From positions 1 through 64,000 of the forward strand of contig NZ_JAUSAR010000123.1 of NCBI RefSeq assembly GCF_030652515.1: DNA of 64,000 bases. The letters run 5' to 3'. Origin of the DNA: Aquabacterium sp. Lineage in GTDB: Bacteria; Pseudomonadota; Gammaproteobacteria; Burkholderiales; Burkholderiaceae_C. The position numbers were made by a program, and so were the translations under genes. Below the pieces are notes generated by a model, which worked only from the letters and a program-made list of their open reading frames with translations, ran no database searches and had not been told where the DNA came from. Below are positions 17,114-26,267 of this stretch, in pieces; position 1 is the first letter of the stretch; the number at the start of each line of letters is the position of its first letter.

Positions 17114-19065
17114 CGGACGCCGTCTTTCAACCCAAGGGCCTCACGCCCACCGCTGAGCAGCGCACGATCCAGCTTGAGCGCCACCGGCACGTCGTCGTCG
17201 AGGCCAATGCGGGCGCGGCCAAGACCACCACCCTGGCCCTGCGCCTGGCCCAGGCCCTGGCGCGCGGCGCCAACCTGGACCACATCCAGACCCTGACCTA
17301 CACCGACGCCGCCGTGGCCTCACTGCGCCTGGCGCTCGACCGCATCGGCATCCCGGCCGCCGTGCGCAACCGCCTGCGCATCCAGACCTTCGACCAGTTC
17401 TGCGCCGAACGCCTGGCCAGCATTGAAGGGCCCGGCGTGACGCGCTACAACGCGCCCGAACAGCTCAAGCCCCACTTGCTGCAGGCCATCGACCGCGTCT
17501 TGTCCAACGAAGATGAACGCCACCGCGACGAGTTCGCCATCGAAGGCTCTGGCGAAGGCGCGGTGGAAGGCCTGCTGGCCTCGTTCGCCCGCCTCAAGGG
17601 CACGATGCAGTTGACCCTGGAAGCGGCGGACCGCCCACTGACGCCGGCCCTGGCCGATGAACTGGGCCACGACTACCTGACCCTGCGCACCTTCTGGGCC
17701 TACGAACACCTGCGCCGTGGCGGCCACCCTGATCGCCACGCCTTCAGGGCGCCCGATGACGCCACGCACGACCTGGCCAAGCTGCTGATGACCGAGGATG
17801 CCCTGCTGGAAGGCGAGCACCCCCTGGCACTGGGCCTGCACCTGATCCTGCTGGACGAAATGCACGACACCAACCGGGCCATGTTCACCGTGCTTCAGCA
17901 CCTGCTGGCTGAAAACCCCGCCGCCTTCATCGGCTTTGGTGACCGCGACCAGGTGATCCACGCCATGGCAGGCGCCGATGCCAGTTTCATGGGCAGCGGC
18001 TTTGACCGCGAGATCGGCGTGGCGCAACGCCTGCCGCTGACCAGCTCCTACCGCTTTGGTCGGACCTTGGCGCGCCACGTGGGCAGGCTGGCGGTCAAGG
18101 ACTACCTGTCCCAAAGCTTGCACGACACGCCCGTCAGCATCGTGCGCTACGAGCACCTCAAGGAAGCGCACTGGCACATCGCCAAGGTCATCACCGAACG
18201 CGAAGGACTGGGGCCCAAATCGCATTTGTCAGAGATCGCGGTGTTGCTGCGGCAGCCCCACCAGTCGGTCGAGCTTGAGAACCACCTGCTGGACAAAGGC
18301 GTGGACTACCGCACCACCGGCTTCCTGCCCTACCTGATGCGGCCCGAGGTGCTCTTCGTGCGTGGCCTGATCGCCCATGCGCGCGAAGACTTCGCGGCCA
18401 TCGAAGACCTGGACACGCGCGTGAGCATCCTCCAGGCGCTGCTGCTGTTCTGCGGCTCTTTCGTGGAAACCGAAGAGACCGACCCGGGCAAGCAGCAACA
18501 GGCCGAAAAGGCCGCCCTCAAAGACGTGGCCAGCCGCCCGGAAGGGGCGCCGCTGTTCGTGCAGAACCAGGTGCTGCGCAACGCACCGCCCCACATCCGC
18601 GGCCTGGTTTATGCCGCGCTGGACGTGCTTCGTGCCAACGCCACCGACATCCTGATCGAGCGCTTCGTGCAGGCTTTGATGCCCCAGCAACTGGCCGCGC
18701 GTGTGATGGTGCGCACCGATGACATCGCGCAGGTGAGCGCCAACATCCAGGGCCTGATCCAGTCGGCCGCCACGTTTGACAACGTCGAATCGTTCTTCCG
18801 CGCCATGAACGCGCGCGAAGTGCGGCAAAAAGCCATGCGCAGCAAACAATGCGTGGTGCTGTCCAGCATCGAGGCCGCCAAGGGCCTCGAGTTCGAACAC
18901 GTGATCATGCCGGGCCTGAACAAGGGTGAATTCGCCGTGGGTGGCAACACCGCCGACAACCGCAATCTGCTGTACGTTGGCATGACCCGCGCCAAGCACC
19001 GGCTGACCATCCTTTACGACGGCGCCAGGCCGAGCAAATACCTCGTTGATGCCGGGCTGATTTGA
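17110..19065 (+). CDS. UvrD-like superfamily 1 helicase
   Basis: A 651-residue DNA helicase of the UvrD/Rep superfamily. Motif I reads ANAGAAKTTT (about 33-42), where the glycine before the lysine is alanine. Motif Ia TLTYTDAAVASLR, motif II LLDEMHDTN (about 250), motif III-like FGDRDQVIHAMAGA, motif IV SYRFG and motif VI LYVGMTRAKHR (about 622) are present. No nuclease domain is seen. The stop of the ylqF-type GTPase overlaps the start. The altered Walker A loop is worth noting but lysine and threonine remain, so activity is likely. Substrate unknown. Confidence 0.88.
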   Translation: MTDAVFQPKGLTPTAEQRTIQLERHRHVVVEANAGAAKTTTLALRLAQALARGANLDHIQTLTYTDAAVASLRLALDRIGIPAAVRNRLRIQTFDQFCAERLASIEGPGVTRYNAPEQLKPHLLQAIDRVLSNEDERHRDEFAIEGSGEGAVEGLLASFARLKGTMQLTLEAADRPLTPALADELGHDYLTLRTFWAYEHLRRGGHPDRHAFRAPDDATHDLAKLLMTEDALLEGEHPLALGLHLILLDEMHDTNRAMFTVLQHLLAENPAAFIGFGDRDQVIHAMAGADASFMGSGFDREIGVAQRLPLTSSYRFGRTLARHVGRLAVKDYLSQSLHDTPVSIVRYEHLKEAHWHIAKVITEREGLGPKSHLSEIAVLLRQPHQSVELENHLLDKGVDYRTTGFLPYLMRPEVLFVRGLIAHAREDFAAIEDLDTRVSILQALLLFCGSFVETEETDPGKQQQAEKAALKDVASRPEGAPLFVQNQVLRNAPPHIRGLVYAALDVLRANATDILIERFVQALMPQQLAARVMVRTDDIAQVSANIQGLIQSAATFDNVESFFRAMNAREVRQKAMRSKQCVVLSSIEAAKGLEFEHVIMPGLNKGEFAVGGNTADNRNLLYVGMTRAKHRLTILYDGARPSKYLVDAGLI

Positions 19066-19077
19066 GCAGCCACCCCA

Positions 19078-19737
19078 TCAGCCCCTGGGCAACAGCGCTC
19101 TGGCACCCAAGACCAATGCTGCGAACATGGCCTGCAACTCGTCGGTCAGCTCGATCACGGAAGGCGGCCTGTCGCTGGTGAGCCATTCGCAAAGGAGCTC
19201 ATTGACCGCCCCCACCATGGCCACGCAGGACAGGCGGTATTCGCGTTGGGGCAGCATCTCGGCCTGGACCATGCCATTGGCGTAGGCCTCGATCAGGCTG
19301 GCGAATTCGTGGATCACCGCGCGGCGCCGACGGGCCATGTCCGCGCTCACGCCCACCACCTCGATGCAGGCCAGACGGGCACGCCGGGGATCCGACGTGT
19401 AGGCACGCACAAAGGCCCGGATGCCCCCCTTGATCAACTCGTCAGGGGCCAAGCCCGGGATTTGCAAAGCCGCCTGCACCTCGGTGCGTGCATTGGCCAC
19501 CACCTGCTCGTAGTTGGCCAGCAGCAGGGCCTCGCGCGTGTCGAACTGCTCGTAGAAGTGCCGGGGGGTGACCTTGGCCTCGGCACAAATGGCATCAATG
19601 CGGGTGTGTTGATAGCCCAGGGTGCAAAACAGCGTCAAACCGGCTTCCAGCAGGCGCTGACGGCGCTCCTGCAGCAACTCTTGCGCACTGCGCCCGGCAT
19701 AACCACGTCGGCGGGCGGGCGGGGTTGACTTGATCAT
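19078..19737 (-). CDS. TetR family transcriptional regulator
   Basis: A 219-residue regulator read from MIKSTPPARRRGYAGRSAQE; longer upstream starts lack support. The N-terminal helix-turn-helix (about 20-70) reads RLLEAGLTLFCTLGYQHTRIDAICAEAKVTPRHFYEQFDTRE, split here across its helices. The C-terminal ligand domain is helical. It diverges from an exported DUF1571 protein, with a palindrome between the two, and probably controls itself and that neighbour. Ligand unknown. Confidence 0.92.
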   Translation of the reverse strand: MIKSTPPARRRGYAGRSAQELLQERRQRLLEAGLTLFCTLGYQHTRIDAICAEAKVTPRHFYEQFDTREALLLANYEQVVANARTEVQAALQIPGLAPDELIKGGIRAFVRAYTSDPRRARLACIEVVGVSADMARRRRAVIHEFASLIEAYANGMVQAEMLPQREYRLSCVAMVGAVNELLCEWLTSDRPPSVIELTDELQAMFAALVLGARALLPRG

Positions 19738-19746
19738 GGTCAATTC

Positions 19747-19764
19747 AGGAAATATTTCTTTCCT
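19747..19764. promoter_or_regulatory. Candidate TetR operator
   Basis: Inverted repeat AGGAAA-N6-TTTCCT containing the perfect inner palindrome GAAATATTTC. It lies 10 bases before the regulator start, in an AT-rich divergent intergenic region. Confidence 0.4.
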
Positions 19765-19799
19765 TATATTAACATTGCGAACAATTTGCAGGAGCACTC

Positions 19800-20696
19800 A
19801 TGAAACTCAGCCCTTTTCCCTCTCGCACCCTGAGCAGCCTGGCCATGGCATGGGGCATTTTGCTGTCCGCACCTCAGTGCGCCCAAGCGTCACCTGCCAG
19901 TGCACCCGCCGCCCATGCACCAGAGGCTGCCCAGGACATCAGCGCCTCAGCGGAAGCCGAGGCCTTGGTCCAAAAAATCAAATCCGGCGCGCTGCTGGCG
20001 ATGAGTGACGAGCAATTGCTCAAAACATTCAACCAGCTCGATCCCCAGGCCATCCCCAACTATCTGGAACTGGGTCTGAAATCGCTCAACGAGTGCGAAA
20101 TCTGGATGAAGCGCCAGGAGCACCTGTCCAGTGGTTGGACGAAGCAGCCCTTCATCACCTACATCAAATACCGCCACAAGCCTCGTCAGGTCTACGTGAA
20201 GTGGCTCAAGGACAGCCCCAAGTCCGGCCAGGAAATCATCTACGACGAAACCAAGCGCAAAGACGCCAGCTATGGACACCTCGGCGGCTTTTTCAACGTG
20301 ACCTCGATATGGACATCCATCGATGGCGCCATGGCCAAAGGCAATTCCAACCACACCGTGCGCGATCTGGGCATGCAGTCGGTGGTCTCCATCGTGGTTG
20401 ACAGCAATCGCCGACGCCTCAAGGAGGGACTGCCCATTGCCCCCAATCAGATCGAGATCGCGAAGATCGATGGCGAGCGCACCATCGCTTTGACCTGGGT
20501 CACCCCCCCCGGCATGACGGGCGGCTACGCCGCCAAATCCAAGGTCTATGTGAACCTGTCACAGCCCTGGGTGCGCATGATCGAGTCCTGGGACGAACGC
20601 GGCAAGATGAGCGAGCGCATCAGCTTCGACAAGGTGCTTCCCGCCACCTTCACCGACGCCGATTTCGACCCGAAGAACAGCAGCTATGGGTTTTAA
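19800..20696 (+). CDS. Exported DUF1571 protein
   Basis: A 298-residue protein with a Sec signal peptide (about 1-30, cleavage near QCAQA) and an Ala-rich linker. The mature part has the DUF1571 pattern: RQEHL, YIKYRHKPRQVYVKWLKD, a GQEIIYDETKRKDASYGH segment, and a late DERGKMSERISFDKV. Members are thought to have a LolA-like fold and act in the envelope; function is not established. GGAG precedes the start. It lies opposite a TetR gene that may control it. Confidence 0.8.
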   Translation: MKLSPFPSRTLSSLAMAWGILLSAPQCAQASPASAPAAHAPEAAQDISASAEAEALVQKIKSGALLAMSDEQLLKTFNQLDPQAIPNYLELGLKSLNECEIWMKRQEHLSSGWTKQPFITYIKYRHKPRQVYVKWLKDSPKSGQEIIYDETKRKDASYGHLGGFFNVTSIWTSIDGAMAKGNSNHTVRDLGMQSVVSIVVDSNRRRLKEGLPIAPNQIEIAKIDGERTIALTWVTPPGMTGGYAAKSKVYVNLSQPWVRMIESWDERGKMSERISFDKVLPATFTDADFDPKNSSYGF

Positions 20697-20764
20697 GCGC
20701 CGATGGTTGTGAGTTGGGCTCTGGCCATGTGATGATTCGGGCCACTGAGACCAATGAGAACAAC

Positions 20765-22192
20765 ATGGCCACACCCCAAGACCACATCAGCATGGCGCTG
20801 TTCTGCGACTTCGAAAATGTCGCCCTCGGCGTGCGCGATGCGCAGTACGACAAGTTCGACATCAAGCGCGTACTGGAACGGCTGTTGCTCAAAGGCAGCA
20901 TCGTCCTCAAGAAAGCCTATTGCGACTGGGAGCGTTACAAAGGCTTCAAGGCCACCATGCACGAGGCCAACTTCGAGCTGATCGAGATCCCGCACGTGCG
21001 GCAATCGGGCAAGAACTCGGCCGACATCCGCCTGGTGGTCGATGCGCTCGACCTTTGCTACACCAAGTCGCACGTCAACACCTTCGTCATCATCTCGGGT
21101 GATTCCGATTTCTCACCCTTGGTGTCCAAGTTGCGCGAGAACGCCAAGTACGTGATCGGCGTGGGCGTCAAGCAATCGACCTCCGACCTGCTGATCGCCA
21201 ATTGCGACGAATTCATCTTCTACGACGACCTGGTGCGCGAAAGCCAGCGCCAGGCCGCCCGCCGCGACACGCGTGACAACCGGGAGCCGCAACAGGCCCG
21301 CCGCACGCCCGAAGAAGAAGCGCGCCGCCGCGAAGAGCTGCATGCCCACCGCACCAAGGCGGTGGAAATGGCCGCCGAGACCTACGAAGCGTTGGTCACC
21401 GACCGCGACGAAGGCGGCCGCATCTGGGCCTCGGTGCTGAAAGAGGCCATCAAGCGCCGCAACCCGGGTTTCAACGAAAACTACTATGGCTTTCGCACCT
21501 TCGGCAACCTGCTGGAAGAAGCGCGTGCACGTGGCCTGCTTGAGTTTGGCCGTGACGAGAAATCCAGCGCCTATGTGTACCGCAGCAGTGGAGCGGCGCC
21601 GCGCACCGAAGACACCAGTGCCACTGATGCCAGCGCCGCAGAGCAAACCCGCGTTCCGATTCCCCACACCGACACCGAGGCACCGCAAAGCGAGCCCGCC
21701 GCCCGCGAAGATCGTGGCGAGGGCCGCCGCCGAGGCCGTGGCGGCCGTTCGGCCTCCGGTCGTGGCGGACAACAAGGAGAGCGTGGCGAAGCACGCCGCC
21801 CACACAATGAGCCAGAGCCCGGTCGGAACCGCGATGGTCGCGAGGGCCCTCCAGCCGAGCGTTCGCCCTTCTACCCGGATCGCCCCGCCCCCATGACACC
21901 GCCAACACCGGCCGCGCCTGTCATGGCCGCACCGCCTCAGGCAAGCGCCCCCCCCGCCGCGCCACACCAAGCGCAAGCCGAAGCGGCCCCACCCGCCGCC
22001 AAAAAAGCCCCGCGGACAGCCGCCAAAAAGGCGCCTGCTCGCAAGAGCGCGGCCAGCAAAGCCAATGCCGACAACAAGGGCATCCCTGCGGCCCCTGTTG
22101 GCGCGCCAACACCAGCCAGCGATGCGCCCGCCGCTCGCAAGGCCGCCCCGCGCGCTCGCCGCCCACGCAAAGCGGCCGACGACGCGGCGTGA
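20765..22192 (+). CDS. LabA-like NYN nuclease with LOTUS domain and basic tail
   Basis: A 475-residue protein. The NYN (PIN-like ribonuclease) domain spans about 8-155: MALFCDFENV, the DWERYKGF segment, SADIRLVVDAL and IISGDSDFSPLV supply the acidic metal-binding residues. An OST-HTH/LOTUS domain follows (about 200-275, YYGFRTFGNLLEEARARGLLEF), likely RNA-binding. The last 200 residues are Arg/Gly- then Ala/Lys/Pro-rich with AAKKAPRTAAKKAPARKSA, like histone H1 tails. Start at 20765 rather than 20714 because the domain begins right after it. Probable RNA-processing factor. Confidence 0.87.
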   Translation: MATPQDHISMALFCDFENVALGVRDAQYDKFDIKRVLERLLLKGSIVLKKAYCDWERYKGFKATMHEANFELIEIPHVRQSGKNSADIRLVVDALDLCYTKSHVNTFVIISGDSDFSPLVSKLRENAKYVIGVGVKQSTSDLLIANCDEFIFYDDLVRESQRQAARRDTRDNREPQQARRTPEEEARRREELHAHRTKAVEMAAETYEALVTDRDEGGRIWASVLKEAIKRRNPGFNENYYGFRTFGNLLEEARARGLLEFGRDEKSSAYVYRSSGAAPRTEDTSATDASAAEQTRVPIPHTDTEAPQSEPAAREDRGEGRRRGRGGRSASGRGGQQGERGEARRPHNEPEPGRNRDGREGPPAERSPFYPDRPAPMTPPTPAAPVMAAPPQASAPPAAPHQAQAEAAPPAAKKAPRTAAKKAPARKSAASKANADNKGIPAAPVGAPTPASDAPAARKAAPRARRPRKAADDAA

Positions 22193-22277
22193 CCCGCCTG
22201 GCACGCTGGGCGAAATAGCGCCATTGCGTGCCGCATTTCACACGCGTTCACCCGGGGTTGTCTGCATGCTTGGGGGT

Positions 22278-22343
22278 GGCAAGCCGATATACAAGGCTTG
22301 CCCTGCTTGACCAGCACGAGTCGGTCGGTTTCTTACCGACTCG
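22278..22343 (+). other. Two strong hairpins in the leader of the chemoreceptor gene
   Basis: The first hairpin has arms GGCAAGCC/GGCTTGCC (22278-22302, 9-base loop). The second has CGAGTCGGT/ACCGACTCG (22317-22343, 9-base loop). Neither has a following U-run, so they are not plain terminators for the upstream gene. They sit 90-150 bases before the chemoreceptor start. The remainder of 22193-22429 shows nothing else. Confidence 0.5.
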
Positions 22344-22429
22344 TCGAGCTTGAAGACATCTCAGAAAAAAACCGGACCCTTGACGCTGCTGGCCGTCGCT
22401 CCACATTCAATCAGTGAAGGACACCCAGC

Positions 22430-24556
22430 ATGAGCTCAGCGACGCATTCGTGGTTCACCCGCCTCTTCGACAACGCCAAGTACCGCCAGCAACTGGCCGT
22501 GGCGAAGCAAGCCAGGCTGGACGCGGACCTCGCACTGGCCGACATGAAGGGCCAGCTCAGCGCCATCAACAAAGCCCAGGCGGTCATCGAGTTCTCACTG
22601 GATGGCAAGATCCTGCATGCCAACGAGAACTTCCTGACCACGCTCGGCTACTCGCTGGCCGAGATCCAGGGCCAGCACCACGGCATGTTCGTGGACCCGG
22701 CCTACCGGGCCACCCTGGAGTACCGCCTGTTCTGGGAAAAACTGGGCCGTGGCGAGTTCGATGCCGGCGAGTACCAGCGCATCGGCAAAGGTGGCAAGGA
22801 GATCTGGATCCAGGCCACCTACAACCCGATCATGGACATCCATGGCAAGCCTTTCAAAGTGGTGAAATACGCCACCGACATCACGGCCGCCAAGCTGCAG
22901 GCCGCCGACTTCTCGGGCCAACTGGCGGCGATCAACAAGGCCCAGGCCGTCATTGAGTTTTCGCTGGATGGCAAGGTCCTGCACGCCAACGACAACTTCC
23001 TGCACACGCTGGGCTACACACTGGCCGAGATCAAGGGCCAGCACCACGGCATGTTCGTGGAACCCGATCACCGCGCCACCCTGGAGTACCGGCTGTTCTG
23101 GGAAAAGCTGGGCCGTGGCGAGTTCGATGCCGGCCAGTACAAGCGCATTGGCAAGGGCGGCAAAGAGGTCTGGATCCAGGCCTCGTACAACCCCATCATG
23201 GACATGAACGGCAAGCCCTTCAAGGTCGTGAAGTACGCCACTAATGTCACGGCCCAGGTCAACGCGGCCCACATGCTGTCACAGGCCGTCGAGCAGGCGC
23301 AAAGCGTCACCTCGGCCGCCCAGAGCGGTGACTTGAGCCAGCGCATCCCCATGGCAGGCAAGAGCGGCCCGATCGAGGTGCTGTGCAGTGGCGTCAACGC
23401 CCTGCTGGAAACCACCAGCGTCATCTTCGACGACATGGGCCGCGCGCTGAGCGCCTTGTCGGCTGGCGACCTGACGCAGCGCATCACCCGCGATTACTCC
23501 GGCGTTTTCGGCCAGGTCAAGGACGACGCCAACGCCACCAGCGAGAAACTGTCCAGCATCATCGAGGATGTGGGCCGCGTGCTCGGCGCCATGGCCACGG
23601 GCGACCTGGGCCAGCGCATCACGCGCGATGCCGAAGGCACCTTCGATCAGGTCAAGAACGACGCCAACGCCACCTGCGAAAAACTGGCCAGCATCATCGA
23701 CGAAGTGCGCGGCGCAGCCGATGCCTTGTCAGGTGCCGCCACCCAGGTGAGCGCCACCGCCCAATCGCTGTCGCAAGCGGCCAGCGAGCAGGCCTCGTCG
23801 GTGGAAGAAACCACCGCCTCCATCGACATGATGTCGATGTCCATCACCCAGAACAGCGACAACGCCAACATCACCGACAGCATGGCCACCAAAGCCAGCA
23901 CCGAAGCCGGTGAAGGCGGCGAGGCCGTCACGCAAACCGTGCAGGCCATGAAGCAGATCGCCCAGAAGATCAGCATCGTGGACGACATCGCTTACCAGAC
24001 CAACCTGCTGGCCCTGAACGCCGCCATTGAAGCCGCCCGCGCTGGCGAGCACGGCAAGGGCTTTGCCGTGGTGGCCGCCGAGGTGCGCAAACTGGCCGAA
24101 CGCAGCCAGGAGGCTGCCAAGGAGATTGGTGACCTGGCCAGCCACAGCGTGTCCACCGCCGAGCGCGCGGGCAAGCTGCTGGGCGAGATCGTGCCCTCCA
24201 TCCAGAAGACCAGCGGCCTGGTGCAGGAGATCGCCGCGGCCTCTTCCGAGCAAAGCCAGTCGGTGTCGCAGATCAGTGCGGCCATGTCTCAGTTGAGCAA
24301 GGCCACGCAGCAAAACGCGTCGGCCTCGGAAGAGCTGGCCGCCACGTCCGAAGAGCTGTCGGGTCAGGCCGAGCAGTTGCAACAATCGGTGGCCTTCTTC
24401 CACCTGGGCGAACAAGCCGCCCCGGCCAGGAAAGCCAAACCCGAGGCTGACAACGGCAAACGCCGCGCCCATGGGGCTTCGGTGATGCGCGCCGTGAGTT
24501 CCTCGCCCAACCAGGGCGCACCGCGCGCCGTCAGCGGCAACTTCCGTCCGTACTGA
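22430..24556 (+). CDS. Soluble methyl-accepting chemotaxis protein with tandem PAS domains
   Basis: A 708-residue chemoreceptor without a membrane span. Two nearly identical PAS domains (about 45-165 and 167-287, [15 protein letters not shown] and [15 protein letters not shown]) precede two or three HAMP-like repeats ([26 protein letters not shown]). The signalling hairpin follows, with the tip [27 protein letters not shown] short variable tail follows and there is no NWETF-type tether. PAS plus cytosolic location suggests sensing of redox, oxygen or a small metabolite. cheR follows by 14 bases and cheD overlaps cheR, so receptor and adaptation enzymes are one unit. Confidence 0.94.
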   Translation: MSSATHSWFTRLFDNAKYRQQLAVAKQARLDADLALADMKGQLSAINKAQAVIEFSLDGKILHANENFLTTLGYSLAEIQGQHHGMFVDPAYRATLEYRLFWEKLGRGEFDAGEYQRIGKGGKEIWIQATYNPIMDIHGKPFKVVKYATDITAAKLQAADFSGQLAAINKAQAVIEFSLDGKVLHANDNFLHTLGYTLAEIKGQHHGMFVEPDHRATLEYRLFWEKLGRGEFDAGQYKRIGKGGKEVWIQASYNPIMDMNGKPFKVVKYATNVTAQVNAAHMLSQAVEQAQSVTSAAQSGDLSQRIPMAGKSGPIEVLCSGVNALLETTSVIFDDMGRALSALSAGDLTQRITRDYSGVFGQVKDDANATSEKLSSIIEDVGRVLGAMATGDLGQRITRDAEGTFDQVKNDANATCEKLASIIDEVRGAADALSGAATQVSATAQSLSQAASEQASSVEETTASIDMMSMSITQNSDNANITDSMATKASTEAGEGGEAVTQTVQAMKQIAQKISIVDDIAYQTNLLALNAAIEAARAGEHGKGFAVVAAEVRKLAERSQEAAKEIGDLASHSVSTAERAGKLLGEIVPSIQKTSGLVQEIAAASSEQSQSVSQISAAMSQLSKATQQNASASEELAATSEELSGQAEQLQQSVAFFHLGEQAAPARKAKPEADNGKRRAHGASVMRAVSSSPNQGAPRAVSGNFRPY
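22562..23271 (+). repeat. Tandem in-gene duplication of the PAS domain
   Basis: Two copies about 366 bases apart (starting near 22562 and 22928), each encoding [16 protein letters not shown] followed by about 105 matching residues. Similarity is high at DNA level too, so the duplication is recent, but scattered synonymous changes show it is not an assembly artefact. Confidence 0.85.
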
Positions 24557-24570
24557 GCGAGGAGCGGATC

Positions 24571-25383
24571 ATGGTTGAGCTGCGTGACGACACGTACCGC
24601 CAGATCACAGGCCTGATGTACCAGACCATGGGCTTGTCGCTTGGCGACAGCAAGAAGCCCCTGGTGTCATCGCGCCTGGGGCCTCGCATTCAACGACTGG
24701 GCATGGGTGGTTTCGAAGACTACGTGGCCTTGATCTCCAGCGATCACGACGAAGGTGAATTCCAGGTCGCGGTGGACCTGTTGACGACCAACGAGACCTA
24801 CTTTTTCCGCGAGCCCGAGCACTTCGCCTGGCTGGAAAAGGAGATTGAAGCCCAACACCTCAAAGCGCCTTCGATCTGGAGTGCCGCCAGCTCGTTCGGT
24901 GATGAAGCCTTCAGCATCGCCATGCTGCTGGCCGACCTGCAACAAAAAGGCCGCATCAGCCCGACCTGGTCCATCCTGGGCACCGACATCAGCGACCGCG
25001 TGCTGCGCAGCGCCAGCCAGGCCATCTACCCCGAGGAGCGCCTGCGGCACGTGGCGCCCCGGCGCCTCAAGCAGTACTGCCTGCGTGGCGACGGCGATGC
25101 CGAAGGCCTGGTGCAGATCCAGCCCAAGCTGCGTGAGCACGTGCGCTTTGGCCAGCTGAACCTGTGCCGGCCGATCGAAGACCTCGGGCCTTTCGACGTC
25201 ATCTTTCTGCGCAATGTGTTGATCTATTTCGACGTGCCCACCAAGCGCGAGGTGGTTGATCGTGTGCTGACGCAGTTGAAGCCCGGCGGCCTGTTCTTCA
25301 TCGGTTCGGCCGAAGGCCGCGTGGCCTGCGGCACGCCCTTGAAACCCATCGCCACCGGCGTCTTCCGCAAGGTGGCCGCATGA
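24571..25383 (+). CDS. cheR: Chemotaxis protein methyltransferase CheR
   Basis: Methylates receptor glutamates using SAM. It has 270 residues, typical. N-terminal helical domain (about 1-75), then LTTNETYFFREPEHF, the SAM loop and FDVIFLRNVLIYFD (about 207-220). The SAM-binding loop reads WSAASSFGDEAFSIAM where most CheRs have an SxGEEPYS form; glycine and an acidic residue are kept. Stop overlaps cheD (ATGA). It probably acts on the PAS chemoreceptor just upstream. No cheB is present in the window. Confidence 0.93.
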   Translation: MVELRDDTYRQITGLMYQTMGLSLGDSKKPLVSSRLGPRIQRLGMGGFEDYVALISSDHDEGEFQVAVDLLTTNETYFFREPEHFAWLEKEIEAQHLKAPSIWSAASSFGDEAFSIAMLLADLQQKGRISPTWSILGTDISDRVLRSASQAIYPEERLRHVAPRRLKQYCLRGDGDAEGLVQIQPKLREHVRFGQLNLCRPIEDLGPFDVIFLRNVLIYFDVPTKREVVDRVLTQLKPGGLFFIGSAEGRVACGTPLKPIATGVFRKVAA

Positions 25384-25865
25384 TCGCCGATCCATGCGTG
25401 CACACCTTCCTGCACCCGGGCGATGTCGTGTGTGCCCACCGGGGCGATCGGCTTGAAACCTTGCTGGGCTCGTGCGTGGCCATCCTCCTGACCGACCCGC
25501 ACCGCACGGTGGGCGCCATGTGCCACATCGTGCACGCGAACAAGGCGACCACAACGGCCCGGCAGTCCACCTGCCACGCCAGCACCGCCCTGGCCACCCT
25601 GTACCGCCTGATCACGAACGAAGGCCTGGCGCCACGCCTGTGCAAAGCCTACGTTTACGGCGGCGGCAACATGTTCCCGGCCTTGCCTTTGTCGCGTCAG
25701 CAGCAAAGCCATGTGGGCGACGCCAACGCCCGCTGGGTGCTTCAGGCCTTGCAGCACGATGGCGTGGAAGTGATTCACCACGATCTGGGCGGATTTACCT
25801 ACCGCCGCGTGGCTTGGACCATCGGCGCCCAGGCCCCGAAAGTGGAAGCCGTGAAAGTGGCCTGA
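25380..25865 (+). CDS. cheD: Chemoreceptor glutamine deamidase CheD
   Basis: Deamidates receptor glutamines to glutamate, creating methylation sites. It has 161 residues. The catalytic pair is visible: cysteine in TLLGSCVAILL (about 26-36) and histidine in GAMCHIVHA (about 44-52). A later YVYGGGNMFP segment is also conserved. It overlaps cheR by four bases and completes an adaptation set for the upstream receptor. Confidence 0.94.
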   Translation: MIADPCVHTFLHPGDVVCAHRGDRLETLLGSCVAILLTDPHRTVGAMCHIVHANKATTTARQSTCHASTALATLYRLITNEGLAPRLCKAYVYGGGNMFPALPLSRQQQSHVGDANARWVLQALQHDGVEVIHHDLGGFTYRRVAWTIGAQAPKVEAVKVA

Positions 25866-25904
25866 CACCAGGAACACCGGCGTGGGAATTGCTAAGCATC
25901 TCCC

Positions 25905-26267
25905 ATGCTCGCCGCCCTGACCACGCTGCTCGTCTTCCAACTCCTGGGTGAAGTCATCGCCCGGGCACTGGCCTGGCCCGTGCCTGGCCCGGTGATCGGC
26001 ATGGCGCTGATGTTCGCCATGCTGGTGATGCGCGGCGGCCCCGGTGAAGACCTGCGCCACACCTCCACCACCCTGCTGCAACACCTGTCGCTGCTGTTCG
26101 TGCCCGCTGGCACCGGCATCGTGCTCTATGGCGACCGGCTGGCCGCCGAATGGCAACCCTTGCTCATCACCGTTGTGGGCAGCACCGCCATCACCATCGT
26201 CGTCACAGCCTGGGTGCTGCAGCGTTTGCTGCGCCGTCGCACCCAAACCGGGCAAGGCCCCACATGA
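25905..26267 (+). CDS. lrgA: CidA/LrgA family membrane protein
   Basis: A 120-residue holin-like protein with four predicted spans and the family signature PVPGPVIGMALMF (about 24-36) and LLFVPAGTGI (about 64-73). Named for autolysis control in staphylococci; work in other bacteria points to pyruvate or by-product transport, so its job here is open. It overlaps lrgB by four bases. Confidence 0.92.
   Translation: MLAALTTLLVFQLLGEVIARALAWPVPGPVIGMALMFAMLVMRGGPGEDLRHTSTTLLQHLSLLFVPAGTGIVLYGDRLAAEWQPLLITVVGSTAITIVVTAWVLQRLLRRRTQTGQGPT

Noticed and set aside
22283-22290. GCCGATAT as a sigma-28 -10 box for the PAS chemoreceptor
   Set aside because: The matching -35 position reads GCATGCTT and the site is buried in a hairpin stem.
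22562-23271. PAS duplication as an assembly error
   Set aside because: The two copies differ by many scattered synonymous and conservative changes, so they are real paralogous domains.
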